Below are positions 8,820 to 16,986 of a DNA stretch of 64,000 nt, piece after piece. The stretch covers positions 4,711,501-4,775,500 of the forward strand of contig NC_009523.1 of assembly GCF_000016665.1 (NCBI RefSeq). Reading direction: 5' to 3'. This stretch comes from Roseiflexus sp. RS-1 (GTDB taxonomy: Bacteria; Chloroflexota; Chloroflexia; Chloroflexales; Roseiflexaceae). The notes below the pieces were generated by a model, which searched no databases, was not told the origin of the DNA, and saw nothing but the letters and a program-made list of their open reading frames with translations. Each line of letters starts with the position of its first letter. Positions within the stretch are counted from its first letter, which is position 1. The translations under genes and the position numbers were made by a program.

Positions 8820-11477
8820 TCAACGTTCAACCCTTACAACCCCCAGCGCCCGCCGCAGCCTGAGCGAGTTGGTCACCACGAAGACCGAACTGCACGCCAT
8901 TGCGGCAGCAGCCAGCATGGGACTCAGTTGCCACCCGGTCAGCGGGTAGAGCGCGCCGGCAGCAATCGGGATCAGGGCGATGTTATATATGAACGCCCAG
9001 AACAGGTTCCAGCGAATCGTGCGCAAGGTGCGTTTGCTGAGATCGATTGCCTGCGCCACACCGCGCAGATCACCGTGCATAAGCGTAATGTCAGCAGTCT
9101 CCATCGCCACATCGGCGCCGCTGCCGATCGCAATGCCAACATCAGCCTGCGCCAGCGCCGGTGCGTCGTTGATGCCATCACCAACCATCGCCACAATCCG
9201 GCGTCCTTGCTGTAATTCATGAACGATGCGCGCCTTGTCTTCCGGGCGTACCCCGGCGTAGATCCGCGACGGATCGATGCCTGCCTGACGGGCGATCGCT
9301 TCCGCTGTCCGGCGATTGTCGCCGGTGATCAGCCACATATCAATCCCCTGACGGTGCAATGCCTCGACTGCTGCGTGCGAGGTCGGCTTGATCGTATCGG
9401 CGACGGCAATGATCCCCTGTACCACGCCATCGATGGCGACGAGCATGACGGTTTTTCCCTCGTCTTGCAGGCGTGTCACGTCGCTGTCGAATGTCGATGG
9501 ATCGATGCCGCGTTCGCGCAGAAGCGCCAGGTTGCCGACTGCCACGCTGCGCCCTTCAACGGTGGCAATCACTCCCTGCCCTGCAACGGCTTCGAAGCGT
9601 TGGGGTTGAGCCAGCGGGATACCGGCTTCCCGTGCCGCACGAACGATTGCCTCGCCAAGCGGATGTTCGCTGCGCACCTCGGCGCTTGCCGCCCATCGCA
9701 GCAGATCGTTGCGCTGTGCATCGTCTGTCGGAAGAGGGTCGCCGTTGGTGGCGAACGAAGCCGGGTCTGCGCCGTGGTTGAACGGAACCGGACGCAGCGT
9801 TTCCTGGCGATCACTTGCATTCAATCGGAGTGCCGGTGCGTTGCTGGCAACCGTCGCACCCGAAAGCGGTAGAACGTCGGTAACCGACGGCTTTCCGACC
9901 GTGATCGTTCCGGTTTTATCGAGCGCAACTGCCTGAACCTTCCCGGCGCGCTCCAGGCTTTCGGCATTTTTGATCAGAATGCCGTGCGCGGCGCCTGTGC
10001 CTACTCCCACCATAATGGCAGTCGGCGTCGCCAGCCCCAGCGCGCAGGGGCAGGCAATCACCAGCACTGCCACGGCAAAGATCATCGCCTGGGTAAAGCC
10101 CGTCCCGCCGATAAAGAACCAGGCGAGAAATGTGACCAGCGCAATCACCAGAACAACAGGCACAAAGACGGCAGACACCTGATCGACCAGGCGCTGCACC
10201 GGCGCGCGGCTTCCCTGCGCCTGCTGCACCAGCGCAATGATCTGCGCCAGCGCCGTCTCTTTGCCGACGCGCGTTGCGCGCATCTGGAAACTCCCGCTGC
10301 GATTCAGCGTCGCGCCGATGACGGTATCGCCTTCGCGCTTTTCCACCGGCATGCTCTCCCCGGTGATCATACTTTCGTCAACCGCAGACGCGCCGGAGAT
10401 GACAATCCCATCGACCGGTATCTTCTCGCCGGGACGCACGATGACGATCTCGCCGCGACGCACATCGGCGGCAGGGATGTCCACTTCCTGTCCGCCACGC
10501 ACCACGCGCGCCGTCTTCGGTTGCAACCCGATCAGCGCCCTGATCGCCGCACCGGTCTGACTCTTTGCACGCGCTTCCAGATATTTGCCGACCAGGATCA
10601 GGGTGATGATGACGGCTGCCGTCTCGAAGTAGACATGCCCCGCCAGACCGGTGAGCATGAGCGCCAGGCTGTAGAAGTATGCCGCCGACGATCCGACCGC
10701 GATCAGGGTGTCCATCGTCGCGGTGCGGTTCTTCAACGCCTTCCAGGCATGGATATAGAAATCGCGCCCGGCATAGAACTGCACCGGCGTGGCAAGGAAA
10801 AGAAACAGCCAGTTGAGCAGATCGTCGCGCGCAGCGATGTGTTCCATCATCGCGTGGATCGGTCCGCTCATCGAGCGCGCCATGTCCGCCCCCGCGCCGA
10901 TCAACCAGGGAGCGATCAGTCCAAAATCGCGCCCCATCGACAGCAGGAAGAGCGGGGTGGTCAACACCACTGCGACCGTGAGCGTGCGGCGACGCACTGC
11001 CAGTTCGCGCGCGCGCGCTGCGGCTTCGCTGTCTTCACCGGATGCGGCTGTGCTGCGTTCATCGATCACGCCATAACCGGCGCGTTCGATGGCGGCAACC
11101 AGGTCGCTCCATCCCGCATCGGACGGCGAGAACAGCACCGTTGCGCGTTCACTCGCCAGATTGACCGTTGCCTCGATCACGCCGGGAACCCTGCGCAGCG
11201 CCTTCTCGATCCGCGCCGCGCACGATGCGCAGGTCATACCAGTGATTGGAATATCGATGTGCTCGGTAATCACCCCGTACCCGGCTTCCTCAACTGCTGC
11301 AACCAGGCGATCCGGCGTCACCAACGCCGGGTCGAAGCGCACTTCCGCCTGTTCGCTCGCCAGGTTGACCGTCGCTTCAGTAACGCCAGGCGCCTTCTTC
11401 AGCGCCTTTGCGACGCGCGCCGAACAGGATGCGCAGGTCATGCCGGTGACTGCAAGATGAATCTGTTGATCGGGCAT
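8820..11477 (-). CDS. copA: Copper-translocating P1B-type ATPase
   Basis: This 885-residue inner-membrane pump exports Cu(I) (or Ag(I)) using ATP. Two heavy-metal-associated domains, each with GMTCASC, occupy roughly residues 5-70 and 75-140. Eight membrane helices follow, with the CPC metal site in helix 6 ([14 protein letters not shown]), the TGES actuator loop, the phosphorylated Asp in DKTGT, a P1B HP-type motif (SEHPLGEAI) and [10 protein letters not shown]. About 50 residues of low-complexity sequence lie inside the nucleotide domain, just after DKTGT. No copper chaperone or CsoR/CopY regulator is adjacent. The last codons and the TGA lie in a 7-bp repeat tract (8817-8833). Confidence 0.96.
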   Translation of the reverse strand: MPDQQIHLAVTGMTCASCSARVAKALKKAPGVTEATVNLASEQAEVRFDPALVTPDRLVAAVEEAGYGVITEHIDIPITGMTCASCAARIEKALRRVPGVIEATVNLASERATVLFSPSDAGWSDLVAAIERAGYGVIDERSTAASGEDSEAAARARELAVRRRTLTVAVVLTTPLFLLSMGRDFGLIAPWLIGAGADMARSMSGPIHAMMEHIAARDDLLNWLFLFLATPVQFYAGRDFYIHAWKALKNRTATMDTLIAVGSSAAYFYSLALMLTGLAGHVYFETAAVIITLILVGKYLEARAKSQTGAAIRALIGLQPKTARVVRGGQEVDIPAADVRRGEIVIVRPGEKIPVDGIVISGASAVDESMITGESMPVEKREGDTVIGATLNRSGSFQMRATRVGKETALAQIIALVQQAQGSRAPVQRLVDQVSAVFVPVVLVIALVTFLAWFFIGGTGFTQAMIFAVAVLVIACPCALGLATPTAIMVGVGTGAAHGILIKNAESLERAGKVQAVALDKTGTITVGKPSVTDVLPLSGATVASNAPALRLNASDRQETLRPVPFNHGADPASFATNGDPLPTDDAQRNDLLRWAASAEVRSEHPLGEAIVRAAREAGIPLAQPQRFEAVAGQGVIATVEGRSVAVGNLALLRERGIDPSTFDSDVTRLQDEGKTVMLVAIDGVVQGIIAVADTIKPTSHAAVEALHRQGIDMWLITGDNRRTAEAIARQAGIDPSRIYAGVRPEDKARIVHELQQGRRIVAMVGDGINDAPALAQADVGIAIGSGADVAMETADITLMHGDLRGVAQAIDLSKRTLRTIRWNLFWAFIYNIALIPIAAGALYPLTGWQLSPMLAAAAMACSSVFVVTNSLRLRRALGVVRVER

Positions 11478-11590
11478 ATGATCTATCTTCTTTCGTCAAT
11501 GAACATGACTGAATGATTATTGTACCCTGAAGATCGCAGTATGGGCAAAAGCAGAAGGAGCGCTGGCGCAGGCATCCCCATGCTGCAACG

Positions 11591-11599
11591 TGTTATAAT
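11591..11599 (+). promoter_or_regulatory. Extended -10 promoter for the acyl-CoA dehydrogenase
   Basis: TGTTATAAT is a consensus extended -10 (TGn plus TATAAT), 35 bp before the ATG at 11634. No good -35 hexamer is seen, which is normal for extended -10 promoters. A clear ribosome site (AGAAGGGAGA) follows. Confidence 0.55.
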
Positions 11600-11633
11600 G
11601 AAAAAAAGGCACAGGTAGAAGGGAGACCACACG

Positions 11634-12800
11634 ATGGAGTATGAACTTCCCGAAGATCTCCGGTTGTTGCGACAGACCGTCCGCGAGTTTGCCAACAAGG
11701 AGATCGCCCCGATCGCCCGCGAGATCGACGAAGAAGAGCGGGTTCCGTTCGAGATGTTGCGTAAAGCCGCCGATCTTGGTCTGCTTGGCGTTCCCTTTCC
11801 CGAAGCATACGGCGGTTCCGATGCCGGGATTACGGGGTACTGCGTCCTGCTCGAAGAAATAAACCGCAAATGCGCATCGACAGGAACGATCCTGGGTGCG
11901 CATGTCCAGCTCTGTTCGATGTCGATCCATCTCGCGGGGACGCCAGACCAGAAGGAGCGCTACCTGCGCCCGCTGATCGAAGGTCGCAAGTGGGGCGCGT
12001 GGGCATTGACCGAACCGAACGCTGGCAGCGACGCCGCCCATATTCGCACCACCGCCGTGCGCGATGGCGATTTCTGGGTGCTCAACGGCAGCAAGATGTG
12101 GATCACCAACGGCTCGTTCGCTGATGTGATCGTTGTCTTTGCCAGCACCGATCCGGGCGCCGGTCCGCGCGGCATTACCGCGTTCATTGTTGAGAAGGAC
12201 TTCCCCGGTTTCAAGGTCGGCAAAGTCGAGCCGAAGATGGGATTGCGCGCATCGCATACCGCTTCGATCTTCTTCGAAGATTGTCGCGTGCCGGCGTCAA
12301 ACGTGCTCGGCGAAGTCGGGCGCGGGTATGCGCTCGCGCTCCAGACGCTCGACATCGGGCGCTGTGGGTTGGGCGCCGCCTGTCTTGGCGCAGCGAAGGA
12401 AGCGTATGAACTGTCGCTCAAGTACGCTGTCGAACGGCAGCAGTTTGGTCGCCCAATCGCCGATTTTCAGGCGATCCAGTTCAAACTGGCCGACATGGCG
12501 GTAAAAATCTACACGATGGAGCAGATCGTGTACGATTGCGCGAAGAAGGTGGATCGCGGCGAAACCGCGCGACTCGAGTCAAGCATCGTCAAACTGTACT
12601 GCACCGACTCGCTGGCATGGATCCTCGACGAAGCCATCCAGATCCACGGCGGCATGGGCTTCTCGCGCGAACTGCCGCTTGAGCGCATGTACCGCGATGC
12701 GCGCGTCTTCCGCATCTACGAAGGCACCAACGAAATTCAGCGGTATGTCATTGCCAGCGAACTGCTGAAGACGGTGGGTTACAAGGTGCGCCTGTACTGA
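11634..12800 (+). CDS. Acyl-CoA dehydrogenase (FAD)
   Basis: This 388-residue flavoenzyme introduces the trans-2 double bond into an acyl-CoA and passes electrons to ETF. The N-terminal helical domain, the middle beta domain (WALTEPNAGSD, KMWITNGSFAD) and the C-terminal helical domain are all present. Near the C-terminus are QIHGGMGFSRELPLERMYRD and the YEGTNEIQR FAD-binding motif. The usual catalytic Glu would be the Glu of YEGT, which suggests a short-chain or general type rather than isovaleryl. It is a single-gene unit with its own promoter and a strong hairpin downstream. Chain-length preference cannot be read from the sequence. Confidence 0.95.
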   Translation: MEYELPEDLRLLRQTVREFANKEIAPIAREIDEEERVPFEMLRKAADLGLLGVPFPEAYGGSDAGITGYCVLLEEINRKCASTGTILGAHVQLCSMSIHLAGTPDQKERYLRPLIEGRKWGAWALTEPNAGSDAAHIRTTAVRDGDFWVLNGSKMWITNGSFADVIVVFASTDPGAGPRGITAFIVEKDFPGFKVGKVEPKMGLRASHTASIFFEDCRVPASNVLGEVGRGYALALQTLDIGRCGLGAACLGAAKEAYELSLKYAVERQQFGRPIADFQAIQFKLADMAVKIYTMEQIVYDCAKKVDRGETARLESSIVKLYCTDSLAWILDEAIQIHGGMGFSRELPLERMYRDARVFRIYEGTNEIQRYVIASELLKTVGYKVRLY

Positions 12801-12851
12801 GCTGTCTCCGCCCCGATTGCCCGCACCACTCTCGAATAGCACGATGACATG

Positions 12852-12878
12852 GAGCGGCGCTGGTTTGCAGCGCCGCTC
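12852..12878. terminator. Hairpin between convergent genes
   Basis: A perfect 11-bp GC-rich stem (12852-12862 with 12868-12878) closes a 5-nt GTTTG loop. It lies between the convergent ends of the acyl-CoA dehydrogenase and the protease, so it could serve both. It lacks a T-run on either side, so it may act with Rho or only as an RNA 3'-end stabiliser. Confidence 0.6.
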
Positions 12879-12892
12879 TGTCACCGCCAGGT

Positions 12893-14557
12893 TCAGCGGG
12901 CTATCAGGGGGAGATAACGGCGTGCTTCGTTGACGACTGTCTGGCTTGCGGTTGCGCCGAGAGTGGGTGTCGCACTGCCGATCTGCGCCCGGTAATCGGT
13001 GATGCGGAAGACGCTGCCAACAGCTCCGGCGCGCACATCCATACCCAGAAACACGGAACCCCCCCCGCTTAACCCTGAAATCTGCCAGCGCGCCTCGTCG
13101 CCAACGATCGATCCACTATTGATAGCCACAATGCCGGCGCCAGGGGGAATCTTTGCGCGCACATCTATGGGCGTTGTCACGCCCGCTCCATTACCCTGCC
13201 CAAAATTGACCAGCAGGAAGAGTTGTCCAAAGACCGATCCGACTTCCACCTCTGATTCAGCAAATGTGCGAAGGTGCAGCCGCGGTGTATTGATCAGCGT
13301 CGTGATCGGCAAACGCCCGGACGACGTTACCGTTGTTGAGCCGCTGATCGCCATCACCCCATACGGACCGGTCGTGACGCTTGTGGTGGCAGAGACGACA
13401 TACGAGCGCTCGATCACCTCGCCGGGCGCCAGATCGGTCGCAGTCCAGGTGATAACAGGATCTGCGACGATTCCACCGTCGTTAATGGCGATCAGACTGG
13501 CGCCGCCGGGCAATGTGGCAGTAATGGTCAGCGTATCGAGGACCTGCATACCGGTGTTGGCGACCCGTAGCGTATACGTAAACGGCTCGCCTGGCGCAGC
13601 AGTCGAGATATGGAACAACGTGGGGTCGGGAACATCCTCACCGGGCCAGATAGGATACGGACCCTCCTGTATGACATCAACGTGCGGTTGGTCGTTGATG
13701 ACCGCATTGATCCAGCCAGCATAGGTTGCTGTGCGCGCATAAACGCCGGGGAAATGGGGCCAGGCGCACCCCTGACCAAAACTGACAATACCGGCGTGGA
13801 TCAGGGTGCTGCCTTTCACTACCATAAGCGGACCGCCGCTGTCGCCCTGACAGGTGTCAACGCCGCCATCCGGCATATTGCCCGCGCAGAGATGCTCACT
13901 ACCCAGCGCGCGATCATACCGCGCATTGCATGTGGCGTCATCCACGATCTTGACGACCGCCTTGTGTGCAATGTCCGGTTGCTGAACGCCGGTCTGCGGC
14001 AGGAGATTGCCCCACCCGGCGATCTGCGCATCGACGCCGGGTGCAAAGAATGCAGCATCAGCGGGAGTGGCGACAGGCAGGGTGTTCCCCACGTTCACCG
14101 GTGCAGCCAGGCGGAGCAACGCAATATCGTTGACAGGCGCATATCCGTAGATATAAAGCGGATGCACAATAATGTCTGCAACCGGATGCCGTTGTTCCGG
14201 CTGAACCTGCGTCAAATCAGGCTGACCGGCAAGCACCTCGATCGCTGACGGCGACACAACCTCACCGTTAATAACCAGACAGTGCGCTGCCGTAAGCACC
14301 CATTGGGAACTGGCGGTCGGAGCGCCGTCGTCGATCAGCGCACCGCCGCAGAAGACGGCAGCCTCATCCTGCACGCTGGCATTGAGCAACCCGACGAGCC
14401 ATGGGTAATCCCCCGGTGCAACCGGTGTGCCGCCGACGACATTCGGCGGAATGGTGGATGGCGGTTCTGCAGCGCGCGCCCCTATGGCGGACAAAACAAA
14501 ACCAGACAGCGAGAACAGACCAATGATGAGGATGATGTGTTGAAGACGTGTGTGCAT
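12893..14557 (-). CDS. Secreted trypsin-like serine protease with DUF11-type C-terminal domains
   Basis: This is an exported S1-family protease of 554 residues. A signal peptide (about 1-30, cleavage near ARA-AEP) precedes the mature-type start VVGG at about 40-43. The catalytic triad is intact: His92 in TAAHC, Asp144 in NDIALL and Ser240 in GDSGGP. Paired cysteines suit an extracellular fold. From about 310 the sequence changes to repeats with the DUF11/CARDB-like pattern (YTLRVANTG, then TITATLPGGASL), typical of surface adhesive modules. The N-terminal propeptide is short. It is probably a cell-surface or mat-matrix protease; the substrate is unknown. Confidence 0.92.
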   Translation of the reverse strand: MHTRLQHIILIIGLFSLSGFVLSAIGARAAEPPSTIPPNVVGGTPVAPGDYPWLVGLLNASVQDEAAVFCGGALIDDGAPTASSQWVLTAAHCLVINGEVVSPSAIEVLAGQPDLTQVQPEQRHPVADIIVHPLYIYGYAPVNDIALLRLAAPVNVGNTLPVATPADAAFFAPGVDAQIAGWGNLLPQTGVQQPDIAHKAVVKIVDDATCNARYDRALGSEHLCAGNMPDGGVDTCQGDSGGPLMVVKGSTLIHAGIVSFGQGCAWPHFPGVYARTATYAGWINAVINDQPHVDVIQEGPYPIWPGEDVPDPTLFHISTAAPGEPFTYTLRVANTGMQVLDTLTITATLPGGASLIAINDGGIVADPVITWTATDLAPGEVIERSYVVSATTSVTTGPYGVMAISGSTTVTSSGRLPITTLINTPRLHLRTFAESEVEVGSVFGQLFLLVNFGQGNGAGVTTPIDVRAKIPPGAGIVAINSGSIVGDEARWQISGLSGGGSVFLGMDVRAGAVGSVFRITDYRAQIGSATPTLGATASQTVVNEARRYLPLIAR

Positions 14558-14878
14558 AGATGCCTCGATGACTGATGTTGCGTGTCGGTATGGGCGTTTT
14601 CGATCTTTCCCTTTCCGACGTTTGCTGGATTAATATCGTTATCGCTTTTGATAATAACTCAAACTGGTGCGCCTGTCAAGCCGGAGATACACCCGGAACA
14701 GTCCAGACACTGCTTCAATCGCCAGACAGACCTGGATGAATTGCGCGCCGACCTGCAGGTCCAGACCCGGCATTGGTAAAGCACGAGGTGGTCAGGGCGC
14801 CGCCGCGTTCTGGCGAACAACACCGATAACGACATGCGATCGTAGGCGACGAAGTTTTGCAGATCGTGCATATTCTGC
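14558..14878. other. Intergenic region upstream of the dcw promoter
   Basis: About 320 bp separate the divergent protease gene and the dcw promoter. It is slightly AT-richer near 14630-14660 and likely holds the protease promoter on the minus strand, but I see no convincing hexamer pair. No gene or RNA structure is evident. Confidence 0.5.
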
Positions 14879-14907
14879 TTGATATGTGGGAATAAGTGGT
14901 ATATAAT
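14879..14907 (+). promoter_or_regulatory. Sigma-70-type promoter of the dcw cluster
   Basis: TTGATA (14879-14884) is separated by exactly 17 bp from TATAAT (14902-14907), a near-consensus housekeeping promoter. Transcription would begin near 14914, giving an mraZ leader of about 160 nt. Two GTGG boxes lie within the spacer and three GTGGGG boxes start just at the expected start site, so bound MraZ would block RNA polymerase. Confidence 0.85.
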
Positions 14908-14946
14908 CACCGTCAGGTGGGGAAATGTGGGGCAAAGTGGGGAAAT
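14886..14946 (+). promoter_or_regulatory. MraZ operator: 10-bp-spaced GTGGG boxes
   Basis: Boxes begin at 14886 (GTGGGAATAA), 14896 (GTGGTATATA), 14917 (GTGGGGAAAT), 14927 (GTGGGGCAAA) and 14937 (GTGGGGAAAT), with a degenerate GTGATG at 14947. The last three are exact 10-bp direct repeats, one helical turn apart. MraZ is known to bind tandem TGGG/GTGGG-type repeats upstream of its own gene, so this is the expected autoregulatory operator. Splitting the boxes around the -10 element is notable. Confidence 0.85.
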
Positions 14947-15075
14947 GTGATGTTCCGTGGGTTGTGGATTGAAAACAAATGTTCTATTTTGAAATGTGCT
15001 TGAGTGCAATTCACGACGTGCAGCACGATTGGCAGGCTAATCGCATCATCAACCGGTTAGTTCAGGCGAACAATT

Positions 15076-15507
15076 GTGTTTCTGGGTGAATATGAACATA
15101 CCATCGATGACAAGGGTCGTCTGGCGATACCGGCCCGGTTTCGAGATGCACTCAACGAGGGGGTGGTAATCACGCGCGGTTTTGATAAATGTTTGATGGG
15201 ATTCCCGCGCAGCGTCTGGGAAGAACTGGCGCGCCAGGTGAGCAGTCTGCCGATTGGCAGCGAAGAGACACGCCAGTTGCAGCGCATGTTGTTTTCGGGC
15301 GCCGCCGACATGACGCTCGACCGGCAGGGACGCATTCTTATTCCGCAGAACCTGCGTGAGTTTGCCGAACTCGGCGATCAGGCGATCATCGCCGGTCTGA
15401 ACCGGCACTTCGAGATCTGGGCGCCGCGTCGCTGGCAGAATGTGTTGAGCGCTATGGATGCAAATGCGAGCCTGTTCGCGCAGAAACTGGCGGAGTTGCG
15501 GTTTTGA
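15076..15507 (+). CDS. mraZ: Transcriptional regulator MraZ
   Basis: MraZ (143 residues) is a ring-forming DNA-binding repressor of the dcw operon, with two AbrB-like halves. Each half has the DxKGR-type signature: the first is IDDKGRLAIPARFR (about 10-24) and the second is LDRQGRILIPQNLRE (about 81-96). The start is GTG at 15076 (MFLGEYEH), with a weak AGGCGA upstream. It is the first gene after the MraZ-box promoter, as in many bacteria, and is followed by 7-bp repeats before rsmH. Confidence 0.97.
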   Translation: MFLGEYEHTIDDKGRLAIPARFRDALNEGVVITRGFDKCLMGFPRSVWEELARQVSSLPIGSEETRQLQRMLFSGAADMTLDRQGRILIPQNLREFAELGDQAIIAGLNRHFEIWAPRRWQNVLSAMDANASLFAQKLAELRF

Positions 15508-15639
15508 AGGGTTGAAGGTTGAAGGTTGAACGTTAGAAGGTGAAGGTTGAAGCGTTGAAGGTTGAGGGTTGAAGGTTGAGTTTTGAACGTTGAACCTGGT
15601 TTTAGTTCTCAGTTCTCGGTTCCTGGTTCCTGGTTCTTG
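15508..15639 (+). repeat. Composite 7-bp tandem repeats between mraZ and rsmH
   Basis: The mraZ-rsmH gap starts with degenerate copies of the heptamer GTTGAAG/GTTGAAC and then has five in-register copies of GTTCTCA/GTTCCTG (15605-15639). The fifth copy ends in TTG, the probable start codon of rsmH. The same two-part element, in the same orientation relative to the gene, stands in front of the SpoIIM-family gene (44666-44832). Confidence 0.85.
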
Positions 15640-16524
15640 GAATACCATCACACACCAGTATTGCTTGCAGAGGTGGTCGCCGGGCTGTTGCCGCGCCCTG
15701 GCGGTCGATATATCGATGGAACGGTCGGCGGCGGCGGTCATGCTGCGGCGATCCTGGAGGCATCGTCGCCCGACGGTCGTCTGCTGGGGATTGACTGTGA
15801 CCCGGCGGCGCTGGCTGCGGCAGCGGCGCGACTGGCGCCATACGGTGATCGGGTGACGCTTGTGCGCGGCAGCTTTCGGGAGATCGGACAACTGGCAGCG
15901 ACATCCGGTTTTGTGCAGGTGGAGGGTGTGGTGCTCGATCTGGGGGTCTCATCGTATCAACTCGACACGCCAGAGCGGGGATTTTCGTTTCAGGCGCACG
16001 CTCCGCTCGACATGCGGCTTGATCCCGACGCGCCGGTGACGGCAGCGCATCTGGTCAACAACCTGCCGGAACAGGAACTTGCCGACCTGATCTTTCGCTA
16101 TGGCGAGGAACGCGGTTCGCGCCGCATCGCACGCGCAATTGTCGAAGCGCGGCAGCGCAAACCGGTGACGACCACCGATGAACTGGCGGCGATCGTCACT
16201 CGGGCGCTGGGCGGGCAGCGCGGCAGAATTCATCCGGCGACGCGCACATTTCAGGCGTTGCGGATTGCGGTCAACAACGAACTGGCAAGCCTGGAAGCGG
16301 CATTGCCGCAGATTATCGACCTGCTGGCGCCAGGCGGGAGAATGGCAATCATTGCATTTCACTCGCTGGAGGATCGGATTGTGAAGCACACGCTGCGCGC
16401 CGAAGCGCAAGCCGGGCGTCTGCATATCATCACACGCAAGCCGGTCGAAGCCAGTATTGAAGAACAACGCGCCAACCCGCGCAGTCGCAGCGCCAGGTTG
16501 CGAGTAGCGGAACGGGTGTCGTAA
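15637..16524 (+). CDS. rsmH: 16S rRNA (cytosine-1402 N4)-methyltransferase RsmH (MraW)
   Basis: RsmH methylates N4 of C1402 in the ribosomal P site, using SAM. Family landmarks are [11 protein letters not shown] at the N-terminus, the SAM-binding [21 protein letters not shown], the RGFSF loop and the C-terminal [14 protein letters not shown] and [11 protein letters not shown]. The likely start is TTG at 15637 (295 residues), where homology begins. The frame is open back to a TTG at 15583, but those 18 residues are encoded by 7-bp repeats. No Shine-Dalgarno is visible because the repeats occupy that position, so initiation may be weak or coupled. Confidence 0.95.
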   Translation: MEYHHTPVLLAEVVAGLLPRPGGRYIDGTVGGGGHAAAILEASSPDGRLLGIDCDPAALAAAAARLAPYGDRVTLVRGSFREIGQLAATSGFVQVEGVVLDLGVSSYQLDTPERGFSFQAHAPLDMRLDPDAPVTAAHLVNNLPEQELADLIFRYGEERGSRRIARAIVEARQRKPVTTTDELAAIVTRALGGQRGRIHPATRTFQALRIAVNNELASLEAALPQIIDLLAPGGRMAIIAFHSLEDRIVKHTLRAEAQAGRLHIITRKPVEASIEEQRANPRSRSARLRVAERVS

Positions 16525-16575
16525 CACAGAATGCATGCTGTTCCGGTGCACGATTGAGGGAAAGAGGGGATGTCG

Positions 16576-16974
16576 ATGGCTGTCACACTCAAACCGCTCT
16601 ATCCAACGATCCGCGAAGCGAAAGAGCGGCGCATTGAACTCGCGCGCTATCTACGGCTCGACGGCGGGCGACGGTTGATCGCCGCCGCACTGTGGCTGGC
16701 GTTGATGAGCGGGTTGACGCTTGCGCAAACCGGGCATCTGGCGACCCAGGGGCACGCAGTCGCTCAGTTGCAGCGTCAGCAAACGCTGTTGCTGCGCGAG
16801 CAGAGTAATCTGCGTTTGCGTCTGGCGCGCGCTCAGTCGCTCGCCGACATCGAGCGCCGTGCGCTCCGGATGAACCTTCGCCCGATGCGACCGGAACAGG
16901 CGCGGTATATCACCATCGGCACAACCGCTGACCGTGAATCGCCGTTGCATGATGGCGTGCTGCTGAACCCATAG
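16576..16974 (+). CDS. ftsL: FtsL-like division protein
   Basis: This is a small bitopic membrane protein of 132 residues. It has a basic cytoplasmic tail, one membrane helix (about 37-55) and an extracytoplasmic coiled coil (about 58-95, LQRQQTLLLREQSNLRLRL). That layout, and its place between rsmH and the transpeptidase, match FtsL, which with FtsQ and FtsB activates septal peptidoglycan synthesis. The ATG at 16576 has an AGAGGGG site at good spacing; the in-frame ATG at 16570 abuts it. Sequence conservation is low, as usual for FtsL, so the name rests mainly on topology and position. Confidence 0.8.
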   Translation: MAVTLKPLYPTIREAKERRIELARYLRLDGGRRLIAAALWLALMSGLTLAQTGHLATQGHAVAQLQRQQTLLLREQSNLRLRLARAQSLADIERRALRMNLRPMRPEQARYITIGTTADRESPLHDGVLLNP

Positions 16975-16986
16975 AAGGAACGTCGT

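Noticed and set aside
9984-11516. 510-residue frame antisense to copA
   Set aside because: It mirrors copA codon use and is His/Arg-rich; copA has all its catalytic motifs.
14558-14878. Small RNA or gene upstream of mraZ
   Set aside because: No conserved structure, ribosome site or terminator could be supported by eye.
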